Notes under the pieces: generated by a model
Databases searched by the model: none
What the model was told of the DNA's origin: nothing
Seen by the model: only the letters and a program-made list of their open reading frames with translations
Translations under genes and position numbers: made by a program
Source of the DNA: Gammaproteobacteria bacterium
GTDB lineage: Bacteria > Pseudomonadota > Gammaproteobacteria > Xanthomonadales > Wenzhouxiangellaceae
Assembly (NCBI GenBank): GCA_021772985.1
Contig: JAJFKX010000046.1
Coordinates: 1-64,000, forward strand
Reading direction: 5' to 3'
DNA length: 64,000 bases
Part shown: positions 15,713 to 25,046 of the stretch, one piece after another
Layout: each line of letters begins with the position of its first letter
Numbering within the stretch: the stretch's first letter is position 1

Positions 15713-18268
15713 TTAATCTTCTTCCAGTAACTCATCGAGCAGCATCAATATGTAGGCTGCGTTAACACCCCCTTCGAGTGCAATCAACACCGTTGCTGCA
15801 TCACTGGGTTGCCCCGACTGATCAGCTACTTTGTAGGTAAAAGAGTCATTACCGGATGCATCCTGGTTGGGCTGATAGATCAGCTTGTTCCCATCCTGCC
15901 TCAGATTGCCTTTTGACGGTTGGGAAGCGATATTTTCGAATGTCAATCCACTGCCATGGTCATTGGCCAGCAGTTCACTAACAAGAATGACCAGTTCAGT
16001 GTTGGAACCCAGCTCGAATGGACCATCAACAACAGCAACCGGGGTAACCTGGATGCTAACGGCTTGCTGGTTGGAAATATTGTCACTGCTATCAATGATT
16101 CGATAAGTAAAAGTGTCCGAACCTGAATAACCTGATATGGGTGTATAGCTGACACTGCTGTCATTTATGATTAGGCTGCCGTTTTGCGGTTGAAGTGGGA
16201 AATCGTAGATCGAAACCCCTACGCCCTGATCATTACTCAATAAGGTTTCGAAACTGATATTGATGGGTTGTGCATGTGCCGTCGTATAGTCATTATCATT
16301 TACTGCCAACGGCAATGCCGGTAGCGACAAGGTGACCGCTGCATTATTGGATGTTTCTGTTCCGTCGGTGATGAAATAGATAAACGTCACATTTCCACCG
16401 GCAAACCCAGGCGGTGGTGTATAGAACAATACATCTGGAGCACCGATCAATTCCAGTGTTCCAAACTCAGGTGCGGGAGGTGTAAAGCCACCAAGCCCAA
16501 CACCGGTATTCGGGTCATCATTGGCAATCAATTGCTGATGCATTATGGGATAGCCGGGACGTGGCGTAGAGAAGACTATTGAATCCGGGTAAGCAATCAA
16601 TGATCTTGATTGGTCGATAACGGTAACCGTCACTAAAGCCTGAGTAACCCCCATACCCCAACTGCATTCAATTTTATATGTCGTTGTTTCAGCCGGTGCA
16701 GCCGAAGTTGAACCTGAGGGGATTGCCAGCGTGCCCGGCAACTGGACGTCGTTGGCAAAACCAACACAACTTTCAGGCGCTGCATTTTGTATAGTCCATT
16801 CGATTAACGTCGAATCACCCAGGTTAATGGTATCTGGAGTCGCTGTTAGAGAAATGACAGGCTCCGGCTCGTCGATAACGGTAACCATCACAGAGTCCTG
16901 GGCGACCCCCATACTCCAACTGCATTCTATTCTATAGGTGGTGGTTTCAGTCGGTGCAGTCGAAGTTGAACCCGTGGGTATTGTTACCGTGCCCGGCCAC
17001 TGGACATCGTTGACAAAACCGACACAACTTCCAGGCGCCGCATTTTGTATATCCCATCCGATTAAGGTCGAATCACCCAGGCTAATAGTATCTGGAGTCG
17101 CTGTTAGGGAAATGACAGGCTCAGGATCATTGCAGAATAAATCAGGCGTAAGTGTCACGGTGGCGCTGGCCGTTTGTATACCCTCAGCAAGCTGATAGTC
17201 AAAATAACAGCTGGGCGCAGCCAGCAACGCACCGGTTACATCAAATACCCCATCTCCAAGATGCGTCACCGGTCCGCCACAGCTAGAACTTAACAGTGAT
17301 ACTGTGGGTTCGACTCCAGTCGGGCTGCTATCATTGGCCAGCGCATCCACGATGGCCGGTTTATTTTCGCAGACCGTAATAACATCGTCACTTGCAATGG
17401 GAGGCGGCAGTGTTTCATTACCATTATCGCAATGCACATCAATAATGCTGGTCAGAGAGCTATCACCAAACCAGGTGCCTGGTGCACGCATCTGGGGCAT
17501 AAGTGAAAAACTTGTGGTGGTCTCGACTTCAGGCGCGGTGATGGGGAATATGAAGGTGGCTTCGCTATCGCAATCAACGTTGCCTCCCGGCACCAGCATC
17601 GGATCAACACCGAATGGTGCAGAGCCCTGACGGGCGGCCAATCCTATATTGTCAATCGCACGCCAGTCGCGGGTACCCGTATTTTGTGCCCGTACCTGTA
17701 CCTCAAAAAGTTGTCCGCACTCCATCACCGCTGGAGGTGCAACAGCCCAACTTAAGTCCGAATCCAATGGAATGCCGGTGCAGTTATCAAAATCGCATTC
17801 TACGATGGCGTCAGAATCCTCAATTTCGCCAAACCATTCGTCCCACTCATCCACCATCTGAAACACATAAGCATGGTCCTGATGCCCTTCAAGTCCGGCG
17901 TCCGGTGTCATGGTAAACACGAACTGCTTGAGTTCACCACAACCAACCACTTCAAATTCATCCATTTGGACCCGTGAAGGACCGTCGATTGAACCTTGAT
18001 TGTTATGGTCAGGCGGATTCAGTCCCAGTTTAAAACCAACATCCCCTGGGCCTTGAGTGGGATCTATAATCCGCTGCCAATCCAGGGTGCCGTCATTTCT
18101 TACAGTCACCGTTACGGTTGAAGGTTGGCCACAGGAAAATGACTCCCAGTCCACCGTTAGAATGGTTGCAGCATATTCATCGGTGCAAACCTGGCCCTGA
18201 GCAGTATTAAGCAGACACGTCACCATCAGTAAAGCGGCTATGCAATATCTTGTCATTGGTGTTGTCAC
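15713..18268 (-). CDS. Large secreted NBR1-Ig / cadherin-like repeat protein, module A
   Basis: 851 residues. The start is GTG 18268, favoured by AGGAC 7 nt upstream; an in-frame ATG at 18256 is too far from it. The signal peptide ends at TAQG|Q. Two NBR1-Ig-like domains follow (~26-150 and 160-290), with patterns VTVRNDGTLDW and VRAQNTGTRDW and conserved Cys. A Cys-bearing cadherin-like (Big_9-type) domain lies at ~295-380. Two nearly identical 86-residue Ig-like domains (~380-552) start VISLTATPDTI. Three Big_9 domains (~555-830) have SGSDTFTYRI-type cores. The tail is LMLLDELLEED. No enzyme motif was seen, so an adhesive or scaffold role is inferred. It lies 73 bp downstream of the RHS-deaminase gene. 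Confidence 0.8.
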   Translation of the reverse strand: MTTPMTRYCIAALLMVTCLLNTAQGQVCTDEYAATILTVDWESFSCGQPSTVTVTVRNDGTLDWQRIIDPTQGPGDVGFKLGLNPPDHNNQGSIDGPSRVQMDEFEVVGCGELKQFVFTMTPDAGLEGHQDHAYVFQMVDEWDEWFGEIEDSDAIVECDFDNCTGIPLDSDLSWAVAPPAVMECGQLFEVQVRAQNTGTRDWRAIDNIGLAARQGSAPFGVDPMLVPGGNVDCDSEATFIFPITAPEVETTTSFSLMPQMRAPGTWFGDSSLTSIIDVHCDNGNETLPPPIASDDVITVCENKPAIVDALANDSSPTGVEPTVSLLSSSCGGPVTHLGDGVFDVTGALLAAPSCYFDYQLAEGIQTASATVTLTPDLFCNDPEPVISLTATPDTISLGDSTLIGWDIQNAAPGSCVGFVNDVQWPGTVTIPTGSTSTAPTETTTYRIECSWSMGVAQDSVMVTVIDEPEPVISLTATPDTINLGDSTLIEWTIQNAAPESCVGFANDVQLPGTLAIPSGSTSAAPAETTTYKIECSWGMGVTQALVTVTVIDQSRSLIAYPDSIVFSTPRPGYPIMHQQLIANDDPNTGVGLGGFTPPAPEFGTLELIGAPDVLFYTPPPGFAGGNVTFIYFITDGTETSNNAAVTLSLPALPLAVNDNDYTTAHAQPINISFETLLSNDQGVGVSIYDFPLQPQNGSLIINDSSVSYTPISGYSGSDTFTYRIIDSSDNISNQQAVSIQVTPVAVVDGPFELGSNTELVILVSELLANDHGSGLTFENIASQPSKGNLRQDGNKLIYQPNQDASGNDSFTYKVADQSGQPSDAATVLIALEGGVNAAYILMLLDELLEED
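16613..17128 (-). repeat. Two tandem 258-bp copies encoding near-identical Ig-like domains
   Basis: The segments starting at 16613 and 16871 both begin GTCGATAACGGTAACC and remain highly similar through to about 17128. They encode two consecutive VISLTATPDTI domains. DNA-level similarity implies a recent in-frame duplication. Confidence 0.85.
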
Positions 18269-18341
18269 GGTTTTGTCCTGTAATTAATTTTCTTCAGACT
18301 AATAAGGCATCTCTAGTCACAATTCACAGCATGGGTGTGAG

Positions 18342-21300
18342 TTAACAACTATCCTCACGGCCTGCGTCAGATTGACATTCATTTTGAAAACTAGGTGGCG
18401 TAGTTGTGTCATCAGCAGACAGGCTTGTTGAGCCGGCTGATGGAAGAAAATCTATTGCAAGGCTAACCGGGTGTTCGCCTGCACTAGCGCGACCAGCGAC
18501 AGAACCCATGGTGATTACCTTACCAACCACACCTAACTTTTTAGCGATACCCTTAACCTGGGTAGAAATATTTGTATTTGTACTATTCAGTGAAGCAGCG
18601 CAATCACTACAAACTGGCCTACTTGCGGCAACATCAACAGCGTTTGTTTTGGCTTGCAGTACACGCTCTGCATGAACATTTTTCCCACCATCTTTAGCCT
18701 TGGATTCTGGATGGTTCATTTCACGAATGCCGGATACAACCTCAACACCTGGAGGAACAACGGCTTGTTGCACTTTTGATAGGCTTCGACCTGTGCTAGG
18801 TGCGACGGAGGTAACACCTTTACCGTCTGAGCCTGCAGCAATAGTGCTTGCTCGCATCGCACGTTCAGGGTCTTTTGCGTCACTTAACCTGGTAGCACTG
18901 TGTATAGATTCAGCCAACACTTCTAAAGGAGATTTGGATACTGCTATTCCCTGACGCCCCTTAGTATCTACTACATTCATTGGGTTATTTCGGACATATG
19001 CATACCTATTCCACGATTGCGGAGCATAAGCATTACCAATAACAGGATCCACACTTAAGAATCGGCCTAAATAGGGGCTATAATATCGGGCCAGCATATA
19101 ATCCAAATCATCAATAACATCCAGTTCATCATTTCTGTCACGCTCATGTCCGGTAAATAAATGTGTTTCAAAATCCGCTTCTAATCCAGACTTAACTGCA
19201 AACCCTCCGAAGGGGAAGTAGTCGTATTCTGCAACTGTTACTCCTTCTGGGTTGCTGACTAAACGGGTATTATTTAGATGATCCAGATGAAAATACCGGT
19301 ATTCAATATCATCGCCTGCAGGATGGCGAGCAGCGATAAGCGAGGAACTACTGTAAATGTAATCACGTTGCCAAGATAAATTAGCGTTTGTTTCATTAAA
19401 CTCACTTAGCACCTTTTGTGCTGCACCTCTAACTGTCCAATTTATTTCATTGGTCAGGTTATCCAGTTTGCCAATGCGTTGGTTATTCGGACCATAAATA
19501 AAGTAACGCACCCGATCATTAAAATCCGTTGCATTGACCATATTCAAAACGTCATAACTGATAGCTCGTTCACCCCATTCAGTAATATTGCCAAAAGCAT
19601 CGTAACTGTAAGAGGTACCTGCAACTTCGCTTAACCGATTAGTTAACGGGTCGACAGAAATGGCTGCATTTTCACCATCGGTGATCAATTCTGTAATATT
19701 GCCATATTGATCGTACTGCGCAGTTTGAACCAAATTGCCAACCAACCCTCTGCTTAGCCGTCCAACGCCATCGTAATCGAATTCATTGTCGCCTAGCGCA
19801 CTAATATTTGAGAGGCCATCATAGCTAAATGCTCCACTACTCCAAATTTGAGTATTCAAAGCATTCTTCAGCGTAATTTCGCCAGTCCGCGGCATTCCGG
19901 AAACATCCAGTTTAGATTCCTGCACATGACCGTTAATGAAAGAAATGGAGGATCTTAGGCTTCTGGAATAAGTGGCAGATATCAGTGGCTGGGTAGCGTC
20001 TTCAACGGCCATTTGTTTTCCATGATTATAGTGATATGTCAGGTTCAAAGCGGTAAGAGGTCCGCCTACTTTTCCGGCTAAGGGATACCTGGTGGAAACG
20101 AGTTGTCCAGATGCGTTATAGCCAAAGGCCACTTCAAACAATAAATCCTGCCGACTATGAACTATCCCATTGGCATCATAAGCAACAGCGGAAGTATCAG
20201 TACGAGTCATCAATCCCGCCGGATGGATGTATTTATATCTTTCAGTAATAACAAAATGATTAATCAGCGGCGAATTTGGGTCAGCTGGATTTAACGGAAT
20301 ATAATTATGCCGTTTAACTCTGACTATTTTGCCAGCTCGTTTATCCTCACCTGAATTTGTCGTTGCATAATACGATTCCATAATCGGGCGATTTTCCGCC
20401 CCAAGCTCTTCAAAAATACTTACCACCCGGCCCAGGTGATCATAGTTTGTTGTTAGTGTGCGAGCAGCTCCCATTGTGCTGTGATGGGGGTTACCAAGAA
20501 CATCAAAATCTGTGTTGCTTGCCTCCAATAATGTCTCAACATCAGTTGAGCTAATCAACCAACCGATATTGTTATATATCGAGCTACGGAATTGCACACC
20601 AGAATTGACCTGGACCAGGTTTTTATTCACATCGTACAGATAGTTGGTGGTCGTCACGGCGCCACCGCTGCCTGCCGGTTCAAGCAAAGACACCAGAACG
20701 TTTCGAACGGGGTCTATTATCGAGGTTTTACTAAATGGTAGGTCACCATCGGTGGTATGAGTTTCATATTGGGTAGTCGCTGTTCTTGCCCCGGTGTAAT
20801 TCATGGTCACAACGGCACCGTCAGGTGAAATGATTCCAGTTGAGCGATTCAGCGCATCATACTCAAACACGGTAAAACGATTGTCTTCAAAGCTGGGGTT
20901 GACCTCCGTTACAGTTTCCGCTTCCAGCCGGTTAAGTGCATCATAACTGGACAATGTTTTGAGGGTTTCAAACTGGGAGGCATTGGTGGGTGAGCTAGCT
21001 TGAGATTTCGTTTTCCTGTTCAAACCATCATAGATATTGGTTATGTTTGAGGTAATGTCAGAACCTGAGCTTGTTACCTGATGAAAGCTGTTATTGTTGC
21101 CGCAGCCTGAAGTCGTCGAGGTGATAGTGCAATAAGTGTTTACTGTGGTTGGCAGTTGTGGTGTTGAACTGCTGATCAGTCGGTGCTGAGCATCATAAAT
21201 AAAACTGGTTTGTACCCCGGACGGATCCTGGGAAGCTGAAATAAGCCCAGTGTTGGCATCAATGCTATTGTCAGCGATTCGCAGTATCACCTCGCTTGTC

Positions 21301-23318
21301 ACCGGACTGATCACATCAGTGGTTGTCATAACTCCATTGGTGTAAGTGTAGTGCTCGATGTGCCCTGGCTGGGATACATTCAGCAGTGCTTTCATTGCAT
21401 CTGAGCAGATTGGCTGACCAATGGTCATGGAGGACAATGGTGTCAGATCAGCACCATGCAACTCGCGTTCAGCAATATTGCCGGTGGCATTGCCCCCGGA
21501 AAATCCCATCCGATTGACGGTTATTAAGTCATTGATGCTATGACTTGTGCCGAATCTGTTGAGAACACGGCTATGCAGCAGGAAGCCATTGGTCGTGTCA
21601 AAGCAATATTCGGTCTTTGATATTTGGCCTGCATATTCACGCTGCACATGGCCGAATGTGTTTAAAATCCAGTAATTGATCAGTTTTGGATCTTGCTCTT
21701 CCAGATGCCGGTTGTAGTCAGTTATAGTGGACAGCACTGCGCTGGGACTGACAGAATCCCAACGCTCATTACGGCGGTAATTGCCGAAACCGTCGAATTC
21801 AGAATTTAAGGATTCCAAACGATAGAAACTGTTTTCTCCCGTTGGATCATCATGATAGACAGTTGCTGAGGCAACCCGCCTCTTCTCTTGATCAGGATTT
21901 GGAAAACCGCCCTGACTTGAGGGCAGCGTCGGGTCATTGACTTCATAGCGGACATATTCCGAGCGTAATTTGTTCTGTGGGTTTCGGGGATCTACTTCTC
22001 CGTCCCATGAGATGGATGACAGATACAGCTTGTAGCCTTCGGAACTGTTTACCCAACTATCTGCGGTAAATGGCAAACCTTTGAACCAATGAGAGTTCCA
22101 GCCCGGCTCGCTGTTGCCGATATTTCCGGTTTTATAAAAATGCTCGGTTTCATTACCCAGTGGATCACGAACTGTCACTCTGCGATCCAGGATGTCATTC
22201 CGGTATTGCCATATTGCCGTAGCCTGTTCTTCTTCCTGTGTCGGCGTCGAGTTTGGCAATGGCGGTGTTTCAAATATCAACCGTTTGATCACCCGGCTGG
22301 GGCCCCATCTTGCATTGGCGTCGGAATGCTTGGCATAGCGCCATTTAAACTGACCACCGGTGGGAAGTGTTAGTGACTTAAGTTCACCGGAATTACCGTA
22401 TTCTGCTGCGAAGGGTGGGGTCGCCGCCGAAATCATTTCATCCCGTGTGTGCTGCTCAATCAGAAAGGCACTTCCGTCTGGCATTTCTACCATATTCAAC
22501 AGCGTTTCTTGAACTGTTTCATCCCCACAAAATACGTCAGGCACATCACCTCTTCGATGCAGCTCTGTCGGTGAGGAATGAAATTTGTAGACTGCTTCAG
22601 TATTGCCGAAGGCCGCAAGTCTAAGTTCGCTAACAATACTCCCTGTAATTATAATCGTATGGGTGCGATCAGCAGAGTCTGTAATCGTGATTCCATTGGG
22701 GCCGTATTGATAAGACAACAATACTTCATCATAAGCATTATGCACTGATGACAATCGCCCGGACGACCGATCGAACACCGCAACATTGCCGTTTGGATAG
22801 TCAACTTCGAATGTTGAAGCCTGGACCCGTAATCTAAAATATGTACCATCAGTCGTTATGGCAACTGTGTCACCCGGCTGATCAAACTCAAACCGATGAC
22901 TGGCTCCGTCGGAAGTGATGAAATCATAGCTGCCTGATGGGCCACTCAAGAGTTCCGGGCCTGGCGTTAATGCCCAACCAAATCCAGCAAGCAATCTTCG
23001 CCGTTGAAACGGTTCGGCAAACTCAACATCAAAATTGGGGTTGCCTTGGCAATTGATGCTATCTTCAAACCACATATCCGGGCTGAAGTACAGGCTGAAT
23101 CCGTAGGAATATCCGCCATTTAACGGATATTTGCTGCCTAACGGGATATTTACACTCAGAGCACCGTTATAAATATTGATATTATCCAGGCCAAAACTGT
23201 TGTAGTTTGCCGGCTCTGCGCTTCCTCCAGACCTGTCCGGATCATCTGAACTGGCAAAGCCATTGATCGCAGGTAATACCCAGATAGCGACAGATATCAA
23301 CAGTTTCTTAATAGTCAT
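18342..23318 (-). CDS. Sec-exported RHS/YD-repeat protein with deaminase-like C-terminal tip, module A
   Basis: 1658 residues from ATG 23318 behind AGAGGA. The signal peptide covers residues 1-23 (NGFA|S). The N-terminal domain contains NINIYNGALSVNIPLG. Many YD repeats follow (YDALNRL, YDGVGRLSRG), then the RHS core ending GRFLSVDPV and NPMNVVDTKGR. The ~200-residue tip has NVHAERVL and RPVCSDC: His1549, Glu1551, Cys1570 and Cys1573 match the zinc-binding HAE...PxCxxC signature of the nucleic-acid deaminase superfamily. No PAAR or type VI domain is present; export is by Sec, then probably surface display or release. The next gene downstream begins only 73 bp away, leaving no space for an immunity gene. 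Deaminase subfamily and substrate are unknown. Confidence 0.88.
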   Translation of the reverse strand: MTIKKLLISVAIWVLPAINGFASSDDPDRSGGSAEPANYNSFGLDNINIYNGALSVNIPLGSKYPLNGGYSYGFSLYFSPDMWFEDSINCQGNPNFDVEFAEPFQRRRLLAGFGWALTPGPELLSGPSGSYDFITSDGASHRFEFDQPGDTVAITTDGTYFRLRVQASTFEVDYPNGNVAVFDRSSGRLSSVHNAYDEVLLSYQYGPNGITITDSADRTHTIIITGSIVSELRLAAFGNTEAVYKFHSSPTELHRRGDVPDVFCGDETVQETLLNMVEMPDGSAFLIEQHTRDEMISAATPPFAAEYGNSGELKSLTLPTGGQFKWRYAKHSDANARWGPSRVIKRLIFETPPLPNSTPTQEEEQATAIWQYRNDILDRRVTVRDPLGNETEHFYKTGNIGNSEPGWNSHWFKGLPFTADSWVNSSEGYKLYLSSISWDGEVDPRNPQNKLRSEYVRYEVNDPTLPSSQGGFPNPDQEKRRVASATVYHDDPTGENSFYRLESLNSEFDGFGNYRRNERWDSVSPSAVLSTITDYNRHLEEQDPKLINYWILNTFGHVQREYAGQISKTEYCFDTTNGFLLHSRVLNRFGTSHSINDLITVNRMGFSGGNATGNIAERELHGADLTPLSSMTIGQPICSDAMKALLNVSQPGHIEHYTYTNGVMTTTDVISPVTSEVILRIADNSIDANTGLISASQDPSGVQTSFIYDAQHRLISSSTPQLPTTVNTYCTITSTTSGCGNNNSFHQVTSSGSDITSNITNIYDGLNRKTKSQASSPTNASQFETLKTLSSYDALNRLEAETVTEVNPSFEDNRFTVFEYDALNRSTGIISPDGAVVTMNYTGARTATTQYETHTTDGDLPFSKTSIIDPVRNVLVSLLEPAGSGGAVTTTNYLYDVNKNLVQVNSGVQFRSSIYNNIGWLISSTDVETLLEASNTDFDVLGNPHHSTMGAARTLTTNYDHLGRVVSIFEELGAENRPIMESYYATTNSGEDKRAGKIVRVKRHNYIPLNPADPNSPLINHFVITERYKYIHPAGLMTRTDTSAVAYDANGIVHSRQDLLFEVAFGYNASGQLVSTRYPLAGKVGGPLTALNLTYHYNHGKQMAVEDATQPLISATYSRSLRSSISFINGHVQESKLDVSGMPRTGEITLKNALNTQIWSSGAFSYDGLSNISALGDNEFDYDGVGRLSRGLVGNLVQTAQYDQYGNITELITDGENAAISVDPLTNRLSEVAGTSYSYDAFGNITEWGERAISYDVLNMVNATDFNDRVRYFIYGPNNQRIGKLDNLTNEINWTVRGAAQKVLSEFNETNANLSWQRDYIYSSSSLIAARHPAGDDIEYRYFHLDHLNNTRLVSNPEGVTVAEYDYFPFGGFAVKSGLEADFETHLFTGHERDRNDELDVIDDLDYMLARYYSPYLGRFLSVDPVIGNAYAPQSWNRYAYVRNNPMNVVDTKGRQGIAVSKSPLEVLAESIHSATRLSDAKDPERAMRASTIAAGSDGKGVTSVAPSTGRSLSKVQQAVVPPGVEVVSGIREMNHPESKAKDGGKNVHAERVLQAKTNAVDVAASRPVCSDCAASLNSTNTNISTQVKGIAKKLGVVGKVITMGSVAGRASAGEHPVSLAIDFLPSAGSTSLSADDTTTPPSFQNECQSDAGREDSC

Positions 23319-23506
23319 GAAATCCTCTGCCCGAAAGCGGTTTACAGTCTATGTTTGGTGTGGTGGGTGATGCTTCCAATAAAGATAGTCACAGTAACCG
23401 TCAGAAATACTCGACGGCTACCGTCAGTCAAATTAAGTGACAACACGTTTGTGAATTACTCATCGAATAAAGTCAAATCAATAAACGTTAATGCCAGTTT
23501 AAAAGC

Positions 23507-24472
23507 CTAAAAAGCTTGGTTTACTTTTCTTATTAAAATATTTTTATAATAAAGACTGCCATTGACTACAGGTCTTATTTCAAACCAATGGAAATAACTA
23601 AGCCCACCGCGCATGCGGATGTTGGATAAATCCTGGGAACATTGACCATTGTTAAATATGGTCCAGTGTTCATCAGTATTTAATACCACCGTTTGTTGCG
23701 CATTTATAACATCCACTAGCGCTTGGCTACAGTCATGCCACAACAAATCCCATGAGCCTCGAAAAGAACAAGCACTGATCGGTTCTGATGAGATTAGCTC
23801 CAGTTCCACGTAAGTTGGATTATTGCTCATTCCTGCATCGCATAAGCCACCGTTGCGTTCTTCATAACGACCCAAAGATTCGTCATATATAAAATCAAAT
23901 CTACGGTCCCTGTAATCATCAATGTCACCGCTCACTCCATGCGAAATTGAGGTGGCTGCATTTCCAGTGTAATGATCAATGTAGTCTGCTTTTAATGAGA
24001 CATCAGCGACAGACGGTAATCCATTGGCTACATAACTCACGTGCAGTGTATTGATGCCCTGGGGTTCGGTAAGCCCTTCATTAAACACTCTAACGAAATG
24101 ATAAGCGCCCGATTCAGGGCGTTCGAAAACACACCGGATCAAGTCGAATTGAATACCTAGTGTTTCATCTGTAATCGCCGGGATTTCACAATCCGGCCTG
24201 GGCGTTCCTGTTTCCAATACTGGTGGAGAACCAAAGTTTGACCACATATACATATTGGGTGTTTGGGTGATTAAGCTGAATTTCAAATGTGCCACATTTG
24301 CAGGTACCCATGCTTTGTATAATTTGCTTGTGCCGCCAGGAGGAACATTCACCGTAATTGATTGCCCCGGGACCAGAATTGGTATGGCTTGATCGCTTAT
24401 GGTGTCACCTGCAATGGCCCCAGTAACATGGGCGATAGCCAGCATGCTTATAAATAGATAAATTGCTTTCAT
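23507..24472 (-). CDS. Secreted protein of unknown function, upstream of RHS module A
   Basis: 321 residues from ATG 24472 behind AGGAG. The signal peptide ends AIAG|D. The N-terminal half (SITVNVPPGGTSKLYKAWV, then SGAYHFVRVFN) has the all-beta look of PPC-like (pre-peptidase C-terminal) domains. Several Cys residues are present (PDCEIP, IRCVFE, GLCDAG, WHDCSQ), suggesting disulfides. No catalytic motif was recognised. It is the last of three tightly packed genes (gap 10 bp) and lies 188 bp before the RHS-deaminase gene on the same strand. Confidence 0.65.
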   Translation of the reverse strand: MKAIYLFISMLAIAHVTGAIAGDTISDQAIPILVPGQSITVNVPPGGTSKLYKAWVPANVAHLKFSLITQTPNMYMWSNFGSPPVLETGTPRPDCEIPAITDETLGIQFDLIRCVFERPESGAYHFVRVFNEGLTEPQGINTLHVSYVANGLPSVADVSLKADYIDHYTGNAATSISHGVSGDIDDYRDRRFDFIYDESLGRYEERNGGLCDAGMSNNPTYVELELISSEPISACSFRGSWDLLWHDCSQALVDVINAQQTVVLNTDEHWTIFNNGQCSQDLSNIRMRGGLSYFHWFEIRPVVNGSLYYKNILIRKVNQAF

Positions 24473-24482
24473 TTAATAACTC

Positions 24483-24719
24483 CTATTGATTGGGTAATAT
24501 CCAATTATTTTTCACTATCCTCTTCCATGCAGGAACGTAATAAAAAAATACAGAACCTGTTGAGGAGCAATAAGAAATTGGATAACTCACTGTTTGCAAT
24601 ATTGCAGATGTGCTGGATATAAATTTTACCTGGCTCGAATCTGGCCAGATCATAATTTTGGATAGGCACAGCAGACTTAGTATCAAGATTAAAACTGTTG
24701 TTATTAATAGTTCAAACAT
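24483..24719 (-). CDS. Small membrane protein, unknown
   Basis: 78 residues. One strong N-terminal hydrophobic helix (LLITTVLILILSLLCL) is followed by a short polar part. The start ATG 24719 has AGGGG 5 nt upstream and overlaps the stop of the preceding 64-codon ORF by 8 bp, indicating coupled translation. AT-rich. No family was recognised. Confidence 0.5.
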   Translation of the reverse strand: MFELLITTVLILILSLLCLSKIMIWPDSSQVKFISSTSAILQTVSYPISYCSSTGSVFFYYVPAWKRIVKNNWILPNQ

Positions 24720-24906
24720 ATAGCCCCTCTGTGTCGTGCGTTTTGTTGTATTGATTAATATAATTATTTAATATGGTTTGGCAAGTGGTTAAGTATTGTT
24801 CTGACAAGGCCCTGACAGGGCCAGGACATTTTAATTGCAAATTATTAAGAATAGTTTCTAGTGCATTTAAATTATTTATCTGCGTTAAGCGGGAGCTGGT
24901 TTTCAT
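24712..24906 (-). CDS. Small ORF, unknown, first of a three-gene set
   Basis: 64 residues, mainly helical, Asn/Leu-rich (NALETILNNLQLKCPG), with no signal peptide. The ribosome site is weak. Its reality is supported mostly by the 8-bp overlap with the next gene, which has a good ribosome site inside this ORF, and by co-orientation with the secreted protein and RHS gene downstream. AT-rich. Confidence 0.4.
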   Translation of the reverse strand: MKTSSRLTQINNLNALETILNNLQLKCPGPVRALSEQYLTTCQTILNNYINQYNKTHDTEGLYV

Positions 24907-25046
24907 TTCAAATCACAGCCCAATGGGCGAAGGTATTTATATCCACTAGAAAAATTGAGTTATGGAGTGCCATGTCTTTCGTGTACCTTTGATGGATATG
25001 GCAATCAAGCAATGCTCGAAATATTCCCGGTGCGCAGCTAACGTTG

